Below are positions 1 through 12,544 of a stretch of DNA of 64,000 nt, piece by piece; within the stretch, counting starts at the first letter, position 1; each line of letters begins with the position of its first letter. The notes under the pieces were generated by a model. The model saw nothing but the letters and a program-made list of their open reading frames with translations. It was not told where the DNA came from and ran no database searches. Where the stretch lies: NCBI RefSeq assembly GCF_036320965.1, contig NC_092271.1:18533529-18597528 (forward strand). Reading direction: 5' to 3'. This DNA comes from Panulirus ornatus. Lineage: Eukaryota > Arthropoda > Malacostraca > Decapoda > Palinuridae. Both the position numbers and the translations under genes were made by a program.

Positions 1-2361
1 CTAGCCAACACATCTGCACCTGCAACATTAACCCCTGACACCCGATGTGGGCGGTAGCAGATCAAAAGCTGCAGCTGTGATTATAGACCACCTGACCCAT
101 TCCACAAAAAGCGCCGCTCTCACGGACTTATCTTCAAGTCTATCATTAGGAGAAAGATCAGAAGCTTGCAACATTCGGTTTCAATGTCTCCAATTCCCTT
201 TGAGAATTGCTACCCCTTATAGACCTGATCTCACCGCTTGTTAAATACCCGGGAATCACCGCAGCAAACCAGCCAGGCAGGCAGTTGATTCACCACTAGA
301 CAAGTGTACTACTTCGGTACCTGAAGTCTTGGCGATGCGAGTCCAGATTCAAGCCGTCCTTAGGGCGTCTCCGTCAGCAGACGTCCCAGCGTGACTCCTG
401 ACACTTCATCTTGGCAGGTTTCACTGTGGTGCCTCATCTCCGATGTCCACCTTCAGCAGGACTCGCGTGGGACATTGCCTCCACCCGTCACGAGCAGCAG
501 CTATAACAACAAGGGACCTACGGCCACGCCTGCGGCACTCCTGCATCCCTAACCGTCACCAGCATCACAGGACCCATGCCAAGCCTGTCTTGTATTACTC
601 GACCTGCCTTACTTAACCTCTTCTTCACCATAATCCTGCACCTTCAGTAGCCTGTTGCCGTCTGTTACCTCACCTTATACATCCTATCCAATAAGTATTG
701 TTGTGGTTTAATGCATTTCCGTGCCCCTCTCTCGGATTAAACACTCCAGTACACTACCACCATACAATCTCAGTGTCGGAAGAAAAGCGAACTTGATAAT
801 GGAGACTGTTGTGTCAACAAGGTACTGAGAAAATAGGGCTCCTCTCATGATAGCTCCTGCGGAGTACTGCCACACTTTAATCTCATCACCACCACTACAG
901 CATCCCATCCTGTCCACCGCATTCCCTCACCCATGCCCTGCCACCCCGGCCACCACACCCTCCCTCATCACCGCTCCCTCCCTGGCAACCATACTTCCAT
1001 CACTCTTTTCCTTCCTCCCTGGCCACAATGTCCTACCTCGCCACCACCAATCTCACCCTCCCTTCTGTATCGTCAAAGACGTTAATGTAGAATTCAAATT
1101 TGGCGGGAGTTTGATCGTTGCAGTACTGGAAAGTGGTTGTTTTTATTTGGTACTACTGTACGATACGTTTTCATAGAGATTGCATAACATGAACACCGTA
1201 TTACGCTGTATTTGATTTGACCCTGTATATATGGTGGTTATGTGGTGATAGTTCTAATATTAATAAATAGTATCTGGGAACGTGGACTGAGGACTAGACT
1301 AGCGGCTGATAGGGTATCATGGTTGATTTTGTGTGGCAGATATGTTAAGTGACAAGTGTGGCCCAGTTCCGATGTGAGTGTTATCGGATGTGGTAACCTA
1401 TGCTTTTGCATGTGAATCTGGACCTTGTAAACGTAGCAAAGGTATGTTTAAGTATTGTGTATCTATCTTAGGGTAATTATGACTGCGAATATTAGGAGTA
1501 TAAGACGTGTGGGCCTTGGGGTTATGTGCGCTGTGGTAATTTTTCCACGAGTGGGTTTCAGTTGGTGGTACAAGCGGTGCGTTCCCTTTGACCGGTGGGT
1601 GTCCAGTGGCGGGAGGATGCTCTGATCTACTATTATTATGTACTGTGATCTGCTATATAACTACAGTTATCTACTTAGCAGTGATATATTATGTATGATA
1701 TTTTGATAATAGAAAGATTCTGAATTGCGTTTTGGACTGAGATCATTCATGGTGTACCAGGTGTATGTGTTGAAACTATTCTGCTCTAGGGTTTATTAGT
1801 TAATGTTGTGTTGTTTATTCCAAGGTATTAGGGAGTTAGTTTGGTGTTCGGGGCATTGAAAATACTTTTAGTTCTGATACGAGTTTTTGCAGGTCGATAC
1901 GTCATAGGTTTCCAGCACCCTGCCCAGGCTATCACTGGAGTCACCCTATACCTTTCTGGTCACCACAACCTTCTTCACCACCACTATTCTCCCCCTCCCC
2001 CCCTGACCACCTATTCCTCCCTCATCACCATCATTCTCTTCCCTCCACCCCACACCAGGTGACCACACCCTCTAGCACCACCACTACGACCCTTCCTAGC
2101 TTCCTCCACACCATTCTTGACCACTATACTCCCTGGGCACCACACCCTGAACATCGGAACGGTATTGTCCAGTGGTGCACCCACTCATCCCTACCGTTTT
2201 CAGTTTCCATATCTCCCATAATGCTGTGACAACCCTACCCGTTCAACAATGACATGTTTTCCTAAGAATAAATCACTCAAGCAATTTCTATCTCGCCAAG
2301 GAAGTAGGTGAATTACTAGCATCAGTGTATGGGGAATAGTTATCGTACTTTTGACAGCTTT

Positions 2362-2408
<47 letters not shown>

Positions 2409-2880
2409 CAATATGTGTAGGGTCATGTAATCTGTACACAGGAATACCTTCCGGCATTAGGCTGGTATATATACGAGAAAAAGCCTTCACCTCTAATAGT
2501 CTAAAATTAGATGACTCCTAAGCTAATGGCTAAATCATATTACGACTTTTAGGGATCGACGTAGGATGATTCGGATAACGAGAGCCTCCCAGTGCCTGCT
2601 GAGGATATGCTCCTCCGCTTACTTGCATCGGCACGAACCTGTGCCCGGCAATGCCTCCGTCAGGACCTTCAGGGCAGCCACCTGTAGATACAAATTCCGT
2701 CACCCGCCACAACCCTGTTCAGGACTCGCCCAACAGAGGCGGTAGGTATGGAGATGTACGTGTTATATGTTTTGTGTAGAAAATGGAAAGAATATTGGAA
2801 TGAAAAAAAAAAAAAAAGGAAAATCAATTTACAATTCCATAAAGTGCAAATATCCTAGTTCTCGGATTTTTAAGAGTCAA
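1..2880. other. Intergenic, no gene recognised
   Basis: No open frame here shows a recognisable domain or paired splice sites. Two pyrimidine-rich, imperfectly repetitive blocks, about 900-1060 and 1960-2160, share variants of a ctggccaccac/ctccct theme and look like diverged copies of one low-complexity sequence. A (GT)n tract sits at 2363-2406. Distal regulatory DNA of the gene at 2.9 kb could lie here but nothing specific can be pointed to. Confidence 0.5.
2363..2406. repeat. (GT)n microsatellite
   Basis: Uninterrupted GT dinucleotide run of about 22 units. Confidence 0.95.
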
Positions 2881-3075
2881 TACATAAAAGAAAACTGTTC
2901 CTAGGGCCATGAGCGAGGATAACGTCAAGTGGTTGTGGCCAGCACACTCGATGATATACTTCTATGATGCGGGCGACAGGCACGGCACCAGGAAGGGAGG
3001 CCTCTGCTTCACGTTCAACACGGACCAGCCTCTGCAGCGGCACCACCTCACACAGACCTTTCTACTCGTTCAGCG

Positions 3076-3359
3076 GTATGACTCCTTTTTCTCTGTCAGA
3101 CAGCATATCCAGGTGATGATTATCATGGGATTATCATGTCTCTCTCCCTCCCTATGAAAGGAGATGAGACTTCTTTTTTTCCCCCCTATATTTCCTCATC
3201 ATACTCCCCCTAACAGTCAAGGTTTTGCGCCATTCTCTTCATTCTCGAAGTGACTTGCCCTGAGACGGGATAGGACTTTACCTTTGTCCAGTACTCCGGG
3301 CAGACTTTCCCCATTTCCATTCTGATTAACGTCTTTCAGAGGAATTTATAGGGTCGAAA

Positions 3360-3427
<68 letters not shown>

Positions 3428-3630
3428 CTTTAAAGGTATCGGGACCTAAGCATTCAGGGCAATGAGAGACGTTCGTTGGATAGAAAGAACGGGAGCGATG
3501 TGGTATATAGGGACTGACGCGCAGATAGTGGGCTGAGCCAGGGTAAATGAAGAGCTCACAGTGGTGTGAGGAGCCAGGTTGAGGATGGTACACCCTGTTC
3601 CCAGTACATCATACGTGATAGCTGGAGGCC

Positions 3631-3698
<68 letters not shown>

Positions 3699-3878
3699 AT
3701 TTGTTCCTGACGGCAGCTCACGATGGCGTGCGATGGATTAAGATTTAGAACACAACTGATGCTGGCCATTACTCCTGCCTTTGTTGTCGTGGTCATTACG
3801 ACCATCTGTAGTTCGTCTCGCAACGCATCACTCCTTCCCCAAAGCAGCCAAGTGAGCAGGTCCTCTCCATCCCCGCAG
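3076..3878 (+). other. Intron 1 of the acyltransferase gene, microsatellite-rich
   Basis: GT-AG intron bounded by donor gtatga and acceptor ccccgcag. It contains a (GA)n run at 3362-3427 and a (GT)n run at 3633-3697, and no coding signal of its own. Long open frames across these runs are products of the dinucleotide repeats. Confidence 0.65.
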
Positions 3879-3966
3879 GAAATCCCCGAACTTGCGGGTA
3901 TGTTTGAGGCTGAGGGGGAACGCTCTGTGGTACTGCGAGCCGTCCAAGGTGGAGGTGAACTTCCAG

Positions 3967-5065
3967 GTGAGTCAGCTGGCCATGACGTACTCCTGTTGTG
4001 GTACAGGTCGTGTTCACTGCTTCTCCAATGCTTGACGTCATATGTAAGTTGATCATACGGGCGATGCCGCATCACACCTTGCCAGGGGCCCGGGAAGGCC
4101 ATACTAGGGGACCCGATACTCCTCATCTTTGCGGGGCCCTCTCATTATCCTCTCGCTTCACCTCCCTCCCACCTCCTCATTGCCGAATATTTTCTTCCGT
4201 ACAGAGATATTTCAGTCCCAAGTGTCTATTTTTCAACATCGCAGCTGCCGTTTGAGTCGTTTATTATCTGCTTTACTGGTGATACCTGTAACAGTAGTCA
4301 CAAGACCCTTACATGCGTAATCCCTGCCCCAGGAGCCCCTGCTGTCTTTCTGAAGCACTCAGGAAGCTGGTCTCGCCCACCTGCCGGGACCATATGTCAT
4401 ATATTATGTGTGTGTGTGTGCAGAGACTGCGGGGCAACTGAAGAGCATGTTTATGGTAGTTGCGTCGTAGGCACGAAAGTTCTTGAGATACAGTCGTTGG
4501 ATGTCGACAATATTGTACGAGTCTGGCGAGTCCTATCAGCGTCTACATATGGGTGTGTCCACACCCTACGTAAGGCTTTACCCTGGAGCTGAGCTTTCCC
4601 TCACTGTCTGAGGGATGCTCACGTAACCTCACATGCAGACGTGTACTGGTGAGCACTCCAGCATCTTACCAAAGGTAAGGAGTCACCTGATCTACATTTC
4701 AAGTCTTGAGAGACGAAAATTCGTGAATGATGATGAACTATGTTCTGGTTTATCATCGTAGACACTTTACTTCTTGAGGTTTGCAAAACATTTCTTGTCA
4801 CTCTCCTTTCCTGGTCTTGTATTTTTTCATGGTAATTCGACTTCAGTATGCCTTTTAGAATGAGATATAAATTTCATCTTCTCCATATAACACCATCCTC
4901 TTGCTATAGTATTATAAGAAATGATTTTTTGCCTGAGAAGTATAGAATTCCTACTATTCTCACTAGGTGAAGTGAAACGGTTTCACTAAGATTTTGGGAA
5001 CAAAAAAGAAGTGTGCTAATAGTTACCCATATTTCTCAAAACGCAACATATGATTCCGATTACAG
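3967..5065 (+). other. Intron 2 of the acyltransferase gene
   Basis: Donor gtgagt and acceptor ttacag join exons in phase 0. No gene or mobile element is recognised inside. Confidence 0.65.
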
Positions 5066-6240
5066 GTGACTGATGACGAGGCCGAGTTGTCAGAGCTTTT
5101 CAACAAGGCGAGTGAGAAACCCTTTACGTACACGGACCCAGGGCAGTGGAGGTTTGTGCTAGTGACGCGCGGGAATCGTGCCTCCGCGCTCAGAGGAGAA
5201 GCCCAAGGCTGCTCTCCCTTACCAGTATCATTTCTTCCTCCACATGCACCACGGCCTGGGTGACGGCATAGATTGTAAGCGCACATTGGGAGGTATAATT
5301 CAAACACTAAAGGATATCCTAGCTGGTCGGCCAGTGGATGAGAAGCAACTGGGTTTTTTGGACGAGAATACAGAAGTACAGCGACTGAAGGTAACTGTGA
5401 GAGAGAATTTGATGAAAGATCCCAAACGCATCCAGGAAGTAGCGAGCACTATACCTCCAGCTGACTCGACGCCGCTCTTGTTCGAGACTTTCCCCCAACC
5501 CGAAGTTGTCACTCGACGAACTACGAAGCACGTCGAACGCATTATTGAGTCAGTGGTGATGAAGCAGCTCCAGCAGAAGGCCCGACAAGCAGGAGTGAGT
5601 TTCAATAGTTTCATGACGGCTGCGATCAACACCGCCATTAGTGGAGTTGGCGAAAGAGGCGGGTAATGTGAGGGATACATATACAGTCAGCACCAACCAT
5701 ATCACGTCGCTGCGTCCCTTCTTGAAAAACACACCAGAAGATAGAGTCGGGCCGTTTTCGGCCCCAGTTTCTCACAGTTCACGTTTGCATCAAAACGCAA
5801 AGGGGCACTTCTGGGAGTACGCCACGCAACTTCACAAGGAGCTCAGGTCGGTCTTCAAATCTGGACTAGCCCTGGAACAAGACGCTTTCAACCGGATGAC
5901 CCAGCCTTGGATGTCCCCTGACGACTACTTCACAAAACCACACCCACTCCTACATGACTACTCGGTCTCTAACCTCGGGGTGTTCCCAAAGAGCAAGCCT
6001 GGCGACGACAAACACTTGCAGCTCACCGAAATGCGCAGCTACAACTTAATTCACAGTTTCATGCACTCTAACCTGCATCAATTACTCACGTTCAATGACA
6101 GATGCTTTTACACCATAAGTTATGACACGCATCGCCTCAGCCACGACACAATGAACCTTCTGGCTGACAAGGTGGTCTCCGTCATCACAGACGCCATCGG
6201 GACGACGGGGAAGTAAAGACGCGTCTCATTAACGAAACGA

Positions 6241-6242
<2 letters not shown>

Positions 6243-6288
<46 letters not shown>
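6243..6288. repeat. (TA)n microsatellite
   Basis: Pure TA run that ends exactly where the 5'-truncated dispersed element at 6289 begins. Confidence 0.95.
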
Positions 6289-6290
<2 letters not shown>

Positions 6291-6394
6291 AACAGAGAAG
6301 GGGGCCAGGTGAGGATATTCCCTCAAAGGACCAGGCCTCTGTTCTTAATGCTACCTCGCTAACGCGGGAAATGGCGGTGTGAAAAAAAAAAAAA
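6289..6394 (+). mobile_element. Short dispersed element, 5'-truncated copy
   Basis: Matches the 3' half of the element at 16871-17124: gaacagagaag, gccaggtgaggatattccctc, then gctacctcgctaacgcggga, aatggcg and an A-run. Non-coding. The shared 3' motif links it to the LINE family of this window, so it is probably a SINE-like element mobilised by that LINE. Confidence 0.7.
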
Positions 6395-6855
6395 TGTATA
6401 TATATATATATCAAGTCTTATGAACTTTGAGTTATTGTGATAGTGCACTTTGAGCACAAGTCAGTGAGTGTTCTTGATGTTTACAAATCACTTGCCTGGT
6501 GATTTATGCAAATGGGAAGCGATCACAGGCTTCTGATAAGACTCTTTCAGTTGTACGAAAGTGGCATTTCCTTTTACATATATTTTCTTTTCTTTTGTGA
6601 CACCAAATTTGGATTATCATCAACTCTCGATAAAAATGTATTCTGAATAACTTATGGAACACGAATATGTCCCTTTATTCTCCGTTATCTCTCAATAACT
6701 GAAAGAATGACAATCTTAGAGAACTCTGCTCGTACCATAGCCATTCACATTAGAATCTATTTATCTATTTGTTTTCCCTTCCCCCCCCCTTTTTTTTTTC
6801 CCTCACGCTGGAGGCTCCAATCGCGAACAGAAGTCCACATCAAGCCCAGACATGA

Positions 6856-6858
<3 letters not shown>

Positions 6859-6910
<52 letters not shown>
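6859..6910. repeat. (GA)n microsatellite
   Basis: Pure GA run of about 26 units. Confidence 0.95.
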
Positions 6911-6913
<3 letters not shown>

Positions 6914-7545
6914 GAGAGTATTCACAAATCTCTGGAGCAGTATAACGCAAAGACAGTCTACGTAAAAAATAATTACAATAAAAGTGACGTTGAAGAGATA
7001 TGGCCAGGCAGGTTTGTGTATCAACAACAGATCTGTGTTGAGGTCAGAGAGTGACGATGTAAACAGATCAGAATATCCTGTGTAGCAGGTCTTTCGGGAC
7101 GTCTGCCACTATCGAGGTGTCGTGAAATACTGGAAGCATTAGTCCAGAGTAGAAAAGGTAGATTACTATATGATTATTTAGTAATAATGATAAAAATGAT
7201 GATAGTGATAATAATAATGATAATACTAATAATGATAATAATGATAATTATCTTTTATCATAATTAACTGGATTAAAAAACTTTGGATTTGCCTTAACGT
7301 CAAAGATCCTGTTCTCTGAATCGATTAGCACTCAAATAAGCCCCCAGGCAATTTCGCTTCGGCTTGATACCACGTCCGAAAATGTTGTCATATGAAAACG
7401 TATGACGTGAGTGTGGACGAGAAACTGACTCGTGGCCTAAAAAAGCATTCCAGGACCAAAACCTTTGGAATAAGAAAGAATGAAGCTCGAAAACTAATGG
7501 CTAGACCATTCTTCGTCGCGGAAAGCCAAAGAATGTCTTCTGGAC

Positions 7546-7750
7546 GGACTTAAGCAACCCAAGTTAACGGCAACTGTACAATACATACATATACATTTCC
7601 CCCTTTTTTTTCCAGACCTTTATACAGACTGTGTCAAAAGCGGAAGATGGACTTAAGCAACCCAAGTTAACGGCAACTGCACAATACATACATATACATT
7701 GCCTTTTTTTTCCAGACCCTTTATACAGATTGTGTCAAAAGTGGAAGATC
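7546..7750. repeat. 103-bp direct tandem duplication
   Basis: Two adjacent near-identical units begin with ggacttaagcaaccc at 7546 and 7649 and end with ggaagat. They differ by a few substitutions and by the length of a C/T tract, so this is a recent local duplication. Confidence 0.9.
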
Positions 7751-8887
7751 AAGGGACCCGAATGACTACACGAAGGGACTGACTCACCGTCTTTAAATGA
7801 TCGAAAAGAGTTTAGTTAGTTCATAGTTGTTGTATTTATGTAACCCTTCTGAAAAAAAAACTGCCTTAGAGAACAGCCAATCTCTATGCTCTGTATCATC
7901 ATCCTCGCTTCATCTGAATACGTTACGCATGCACGGGGGATACCTCCGCTGGACTGGTATAAGAACCCTAATAATTGGTAAAGTTAGTAAACTTTTCTCA
8001 ACTCGTAAACTCTCCGCGTCGACAAGAATCTTTGGTTTACGACAGTGCCAACTTTGGTGGGTTTACGGTACAAACAAGTTTTAGGAGTTTTAAACACCTA
8101 TGACAAAAACTGTCAGCTGTAAAATTGCAGTTTAACTTTGATTAGGAATGATGTTAGATTTTCTTTTTTTCTCAAACCGAATTTTACAGTCCTAAATGAG
8201 AGTCCTGATCGAGGCCAGACCATAAGTGAAATGTAAGAAAGAGCCACAAAGTCAAGTACGTCAAAGAAACAGAAGTTTGACACAAAGACTTTGGTGAGAG
8301 GAGGCGGGAAAACTTGCCGTTCCAATAGGGATCAGGTTGTAAGTCTTTGGAAAAACACTGGAGAGGGCAAAATGAGAGAGTTGCAAAGCTTAGCTGCGTA
8401 AAAGAAGAAACAAAAATCAAAAAGGGCCATTCTTACGTTGCCAGTCAGTAAGTACGTGACACAGTGGCTTGCCGTGGTCCAGATAATGTCAAAGTCACGC
8501 AAGAAACCAATCATATGTAAGGTGTGTGAGTGGGGGTGTGTGCGCGAAGTCGACTTGCATGCTCCACACCTGCATGCCGTGGTTTCTTATCCTTTACAAC
8601 ATGAATAAATCATATGTATCCGTCTCCTAACTCCCTGACGACTTCTCATGCTATCAGATTATTTCTAGAGTGAGGCTTCACCTTGAAATACAAGGACATG
8701 AAAACGCTTTGCCGGGGGGCAGGAAACTATACCCTCCACAAGCCGTGAACGGCAAAAGGTGTTACCCTTTAAGTAATTTTTCGGCTGACGAGGAGCACTG
8801 TTATAGAATTAGCATGAGGGAACGAGAGCGATATCTCAACCAGGCAGAACTGCTGCACGATCATGGACGGTAGGATTAGCATTCTTG

Positions 8888-9112
8888 TTATCCCTTGGGG
8901 AATAGGGAAGAATGGACATGCTTTAACATTATCTCCTGCTCGTCGTAGAAGGCGACTGAGAGGGGCGGGAGCAAAAGACCCGAAGTCTTCCCTTCCTGTG
9001 TTGCTTTCCTAAAGAAAGAACAGAGGAAAGAGCCAAATGAGGACCTTTTAATCTCTAAGGCTAAGTCATCTGTTCTACACACGACCTCGCTCACGGGGGA
9101 AATGGCGAATGT
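8888..9112 (+). mobile_element. Short dispersed element, full-length diverged copy
   Basis: Same order of blocks as 16871-17124: ttatccc at the start, cgtcgtagaaggcgact, a purine/T-rich middle, gaacagag, and a 3' end with gacctcgctcacgggggaaatggcgaat. It is followed by short CA and long TA runs. Older than the 16.9-kb copy judging by its substitutions. Confidence 0.7.
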
Positions 9113-9114
9113 AT

Positions 9115-9134
<20 letters not shown>

Positions 9135-9207
<73 letters not shown>
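9135..9207. repeat. (TA)n microsatellite
   Basis: Long TA run directly after the dispersed element ending at 9112. Confidence 0.95.
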
Positions 9208-9210
<3 letters not shown>

Positions 9211-9514
9211 ATTATTTCTGATATTGTGAGTAGCCGTAGATATTCAGTGTAATAATGTGCACGGACCCATGCATGTTTTATTATGTTAGTAGTGTTGCAA
9301 CCATTTAGATGTTAAGATATTGCAGTGACTGCGCGCCCCTACACACATTCAATCATCATGTTATGTGGACTCGTGTCATCTTATTCAGGTATTAAATGCA
9401 ATAAGGTTATTGGCCTTTCCTTAGCCTATGGGAAGGTGAGTTGTCAAAGTATGCTTGGCAGTCTATTGGCCTAGGTGTGTCATTAATGACTGAATTAAGG
9501 GGTTTCACTTCAAC

Positions 9515-11975
9515 CATGGCTTGTGGAAAAGATGTTTGTGGCACGAGAAGCGTGGGAGGTGGGCAGATTAGAAAGGGTAGTGAGTGGTGGGATGAAGAAG
9601 TAAGATTATTAGTGAAAGAGAAGAGAGAGGCATTTGGACGATTTTTGCAGGGAAATAATGCAAATGAGTGGGAGATGTATAAAAGAAAGAGGCAGGAGGT
9701 CAAGAGAAAGGGGAAAGAGGCGAAAAAGAGGGCAAATGAGAGTTGGGGTGAGAGAGTATCATTAAAGTTTAGGGAGAATAAAAAGATGTTTTGGAAGGAG
9801 GTAAATAAAGTGCATGAGACAAGGGAACAAATGGGAACATCAATGAAGGGGGCTAATGGGGAGGTGATAACAAGTAATGGTGATGTAAGGAGGAGATGGA
9901 GTGAGTATTTTGAAGGTTTGTTGAATGTGTTTGATGATAGAGTGGCAGATATATGGTGTTTTGGTCGAGATGGTGTGCAAAGTGAGAGTGTTAGGGAGAA
10001 TGATTTGGTAAACAGAGAAGAGGTAACAAAAGCTATCAAGAAGATGAAAGCCGGCAAGGCAGCGGGTTTGGATAATATTGCAGTGGAATTCATCAAAAAG
10101 GGGGTGACTGTATTGTTGACTGGTTGGTAAGGTTTTTTAATGTATGTATGACTCACGGTGAGTTGCCTGAGGACTGGCGGAATGCTTGCATAGTGCTACT
10201 GTACAAAGGCAAAGGGGATAAGAGTGAGTGCTCAAATTATAGAGGTATAAGTTTGCTGAGTATTCCTGGGAAATTATATGGGAGGGTATTGATTGAGAGG
10301 GTGAAGGCATGTACAGAGCATCAGATTGGGGAAGAGTAGTGTGGTTTCAGAAGTGGTAGAGGATGTGTGGATCAGGTGTTTGCTTTGAAAAATGTATGTG
10401 AAAAATACTTAGAAAAGCAAATGGATTTGTATGTAGCATTTATCGATCTGGAGAAGGCATATGATAAGAGTTGATAGAGATGCTCTATGGAAGGTATTAA
10501 GAATATATGGTGTGGGAGGTTAAATTGTTAGAAGCAGTGAAAAGTTTTTATCTAGGATGTAAGGCATGTGTACGTGTAGGAAGATAGGAAAGTGATTGGT
10601 TCTCAGTACATGTTGGTTTGCGGCAGGGATGCGTGATCTCTCCATGGTTGTTTAATTTGTTTATGGATGGGGTTGTTAGGGAGGTGAATGCAAGAGTTTT
10701 GGAAAGAGGGGCAAGTATGCAGTCTGTTGTGGATGAGAGAGCTTGGGAAGCGAGTCAGTTGTTGTTCGCTGATGATACATCGCTGGTGGCTGATTAGGGT
10801 GAGAAACTGCAGAAGCTGGTGACAGTTTGGTAAGTGTGTGAAAGAAGGAAGCTGAGAGTAGATGTGAATAAGAGTAAGGTAGGGTTGAGGGTCAAGTCAA
10901 TTGGGAGGTACGTTTGAATGGAGAGAGGCTGGAGGAAGTGAAGTGTTTTAGATATCTGGGAGTGGATTTGGCAGCGGATGGAACCATGGAGGCAGAAGTG
11001 AATCATAGGGTGGGGAGGGGGCGAAAGTTCTGGGAGCGTTGAAAAATGTGTGGAAGGAAAGAACATTATCTCGGAAAGCAAAAATGGGTATGTTTGAAGG
11101 AATAGTGGTTACAACAATGTTATATGGTTGCGAGGCGTGGGCTATAGATATTGTTGTGCAGAGGAGGGTGGATGTGCTGGAAATGAGATGTTTGAGGACA
11201 ATGTGTGGTGTGAGGTGGTTTGATCGAGTAAGTAATGAAAGGGTAAGAGATGTGTGGTGATAAAAAGTGTGTGGTTGAGAGAGCAGAAGAGGGTGTTTTG
11301 AAATGGTTTGGTCACATGGAGAGAATGAGTGAGGAAAGATTGACCAAGAGGATATATGTGTCAGAGGTGGAGGGAACGAGGAGAAGTCTGAGACCAAATT
11401 TTAGGTGGAAAGATGGAGTAAAAAAGATTTTGAGTGATCGGGGCCTGAAAATGCACGAGGGTGAAAGGCGTGCAAGGAATAGAGTGAATTGGAACGATGT
11501 GGTATACCAGGGTCGACGTGCTGTCAATGGATTGAACCAGGGCATGTGAAGAGTCTGGTGTAAACTATGGAATGTTTTGTGGGGCCTGGATGTGGAAAGG
11601 GAGTTGTGGTTTTGGTGCTTTATACATGACAGCTAGAGACTGAGTGTGAACGAATGTGGCCTTTGTTGTCTTTTCCTAGCGCTACCTCGCGCACATGCCG
11701 GGGGAAGGGGTTTTTATTTCATGTGTGGCGGGGTGGCGATGGGAATGAATAAAGGCAGACAGTATGAATTATGTACATGTGCATATATGTATATGTCTGT
11801 GTGTGTATATATATGTATACATTGAGATGTATAGGTATAGATGTATATTGGCGTGTGTGGACATTTATGTATATGCATGTCTATGTGGGTGGGTTGGGCC
11901 ATTCTTTCGTCTGTTTAGTGCGCTACCTCGCTAACGCGGGAGACAGCGACAAAGCAAAATAAATAAAAAGATAAA
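9515..11975 (+). mobile_element. Non-LTR retrotransposon (RTE/BovB-like layout), 5'-truncated and broken
   Basis: The region encodes, in order, a linker, a reverse transcriptase (SECSNYRGISLLSIPGKLY, GFRSGRG, FIDLEKAYD, FADDTSLVAD near 10770-10795) and the C-terminal thumb/tail (VVTTMLYGCEAWAID, MRCLRTMCGVRWFDRVSNE, WFGHMERMSEERL). The catalytic Asp pair FADD is present. The frame is interrupted near 10115-10130, by TAG at 10337-10339 and again at about 10794, so it is dead. The N-terminal endonuclease seen in the 19.2-21.7-kb copy is missing, typical 5' truncation. A roughly 400-bp 3' UTR ends with gctacctcgctaacgcggga, gacagcgacaaagc and an ATAAA-type tail. The block order (endonuclease, RT, then a MLYGCEAW/WFGHMERM tail) resembles RTE/BovB elements; the clade is an inference. 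Confidence 0.85.
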
Positions 11976-11978
11976 TGA

Positions 11979-11982
<4 letters not shown>

Positions 11983-12052
<70 letters not shown>
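11983..12052. repeat. (AT)n microsatellite
   Basis: Directly follows the A/T-rich tail of the LINE at 9515-11975. Confidence 0.95.
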
Positions 12053-12054
<2 letters not shown>

Positions 12055-12544
12055 TACGTGTTCACCGTAAGTCAACTGATTTGGGAAAGTTCGTGTGTAC
12101 GTTGGAGGGACATTGTACCCTCGAGAGGTAAAACCTGAACGGTATCAGAACCCAGTTGTGTCGTGGTTATCAAAAGCTCTTCATCATTGGACCTCCTCCA
12201 CCAAGAAGACACTAAAGTCTCAAGCAGATTTCAGTCAATTTTTTTCTCGTGTCATTGATTAAGAGTCTGGTGTGCTCGACCAGACTCGACCAGTTTATCT
12301 CAACCAACAACAACGGTGAACTGTTTACTGCGTTTTCTACAGATAAAAGAAACCCCACCATATCTCCTGCCTGACTGGCTTATCTTGATGGATATGATAG
12401 CTAGGAACACTACCTGCAACACCCTTGAACATCGTCCTAACATCATCATGCCTCACCACAGCAAGAAAACTAGTCACTACCTAATGAGAAACAACGCCAC
12501 ACAGAACAGAACATTACAATCACCCAGTGTATTTAACAAGTACT

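Larger units (their letters stand above)
2909..6216 (+). pseudogene. Condensation-domain / alcohol acetyltransferase-like acyltransferase, frame-broken
   Basis: Three exons join in phase: 2909-3075 (ends after two codon bases, donor gtatga), 3879-3966 (acceptor ccccgcag, donor gtgagt) and 5066-6216 (acceptor ttacag, stop TAA). Without its two frame breaks the product would be about 468 residues, the usual size for this superfamily. The third exon carries HHGLGDG, matching the catalytic HHxxxDG motif of CoA-dependent acyltransferases, condensation domains and PapA5/alcohol acetyltransferases, in which the second His is the general base. Near the C-terminus the segment SVSNLG matches the conserved SNLG region of alcohol acetyltransferases. 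The frame shifts by +1 near 5163-5177 and again by +1 near 5635-5640; coding text is intact on both sides of each break, so these may be assembly insertions in a live gene or early pseudogene lesions. The ATG at 2909 follows cctag, so an upstream exon is possible. The acyl donor and acceptor cannot be told from sequence. No signal peptide is seen, suggesting a cytosolic enzyme. Confidence 0.7.
6395..8887. other. Intergenic, no gene recognised
   Basis: Contains a (GA)n tract at 6859-6910, an imperfect ATAATG-type low-complexity stretch near 7180-7260 and the 103-bp tandem duplication at 7546-7750. No coding region with recognisable protein or splice structure. Confidence 0.5.

Noticed and set aside
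3446..4126. A 226-codon minus-strand open frame
   Set aside because: It runs through a (GT)n tract coding for Thr-His repeats and overlaps a phased exon of the plus-strand acyltransferase; no motif is present.
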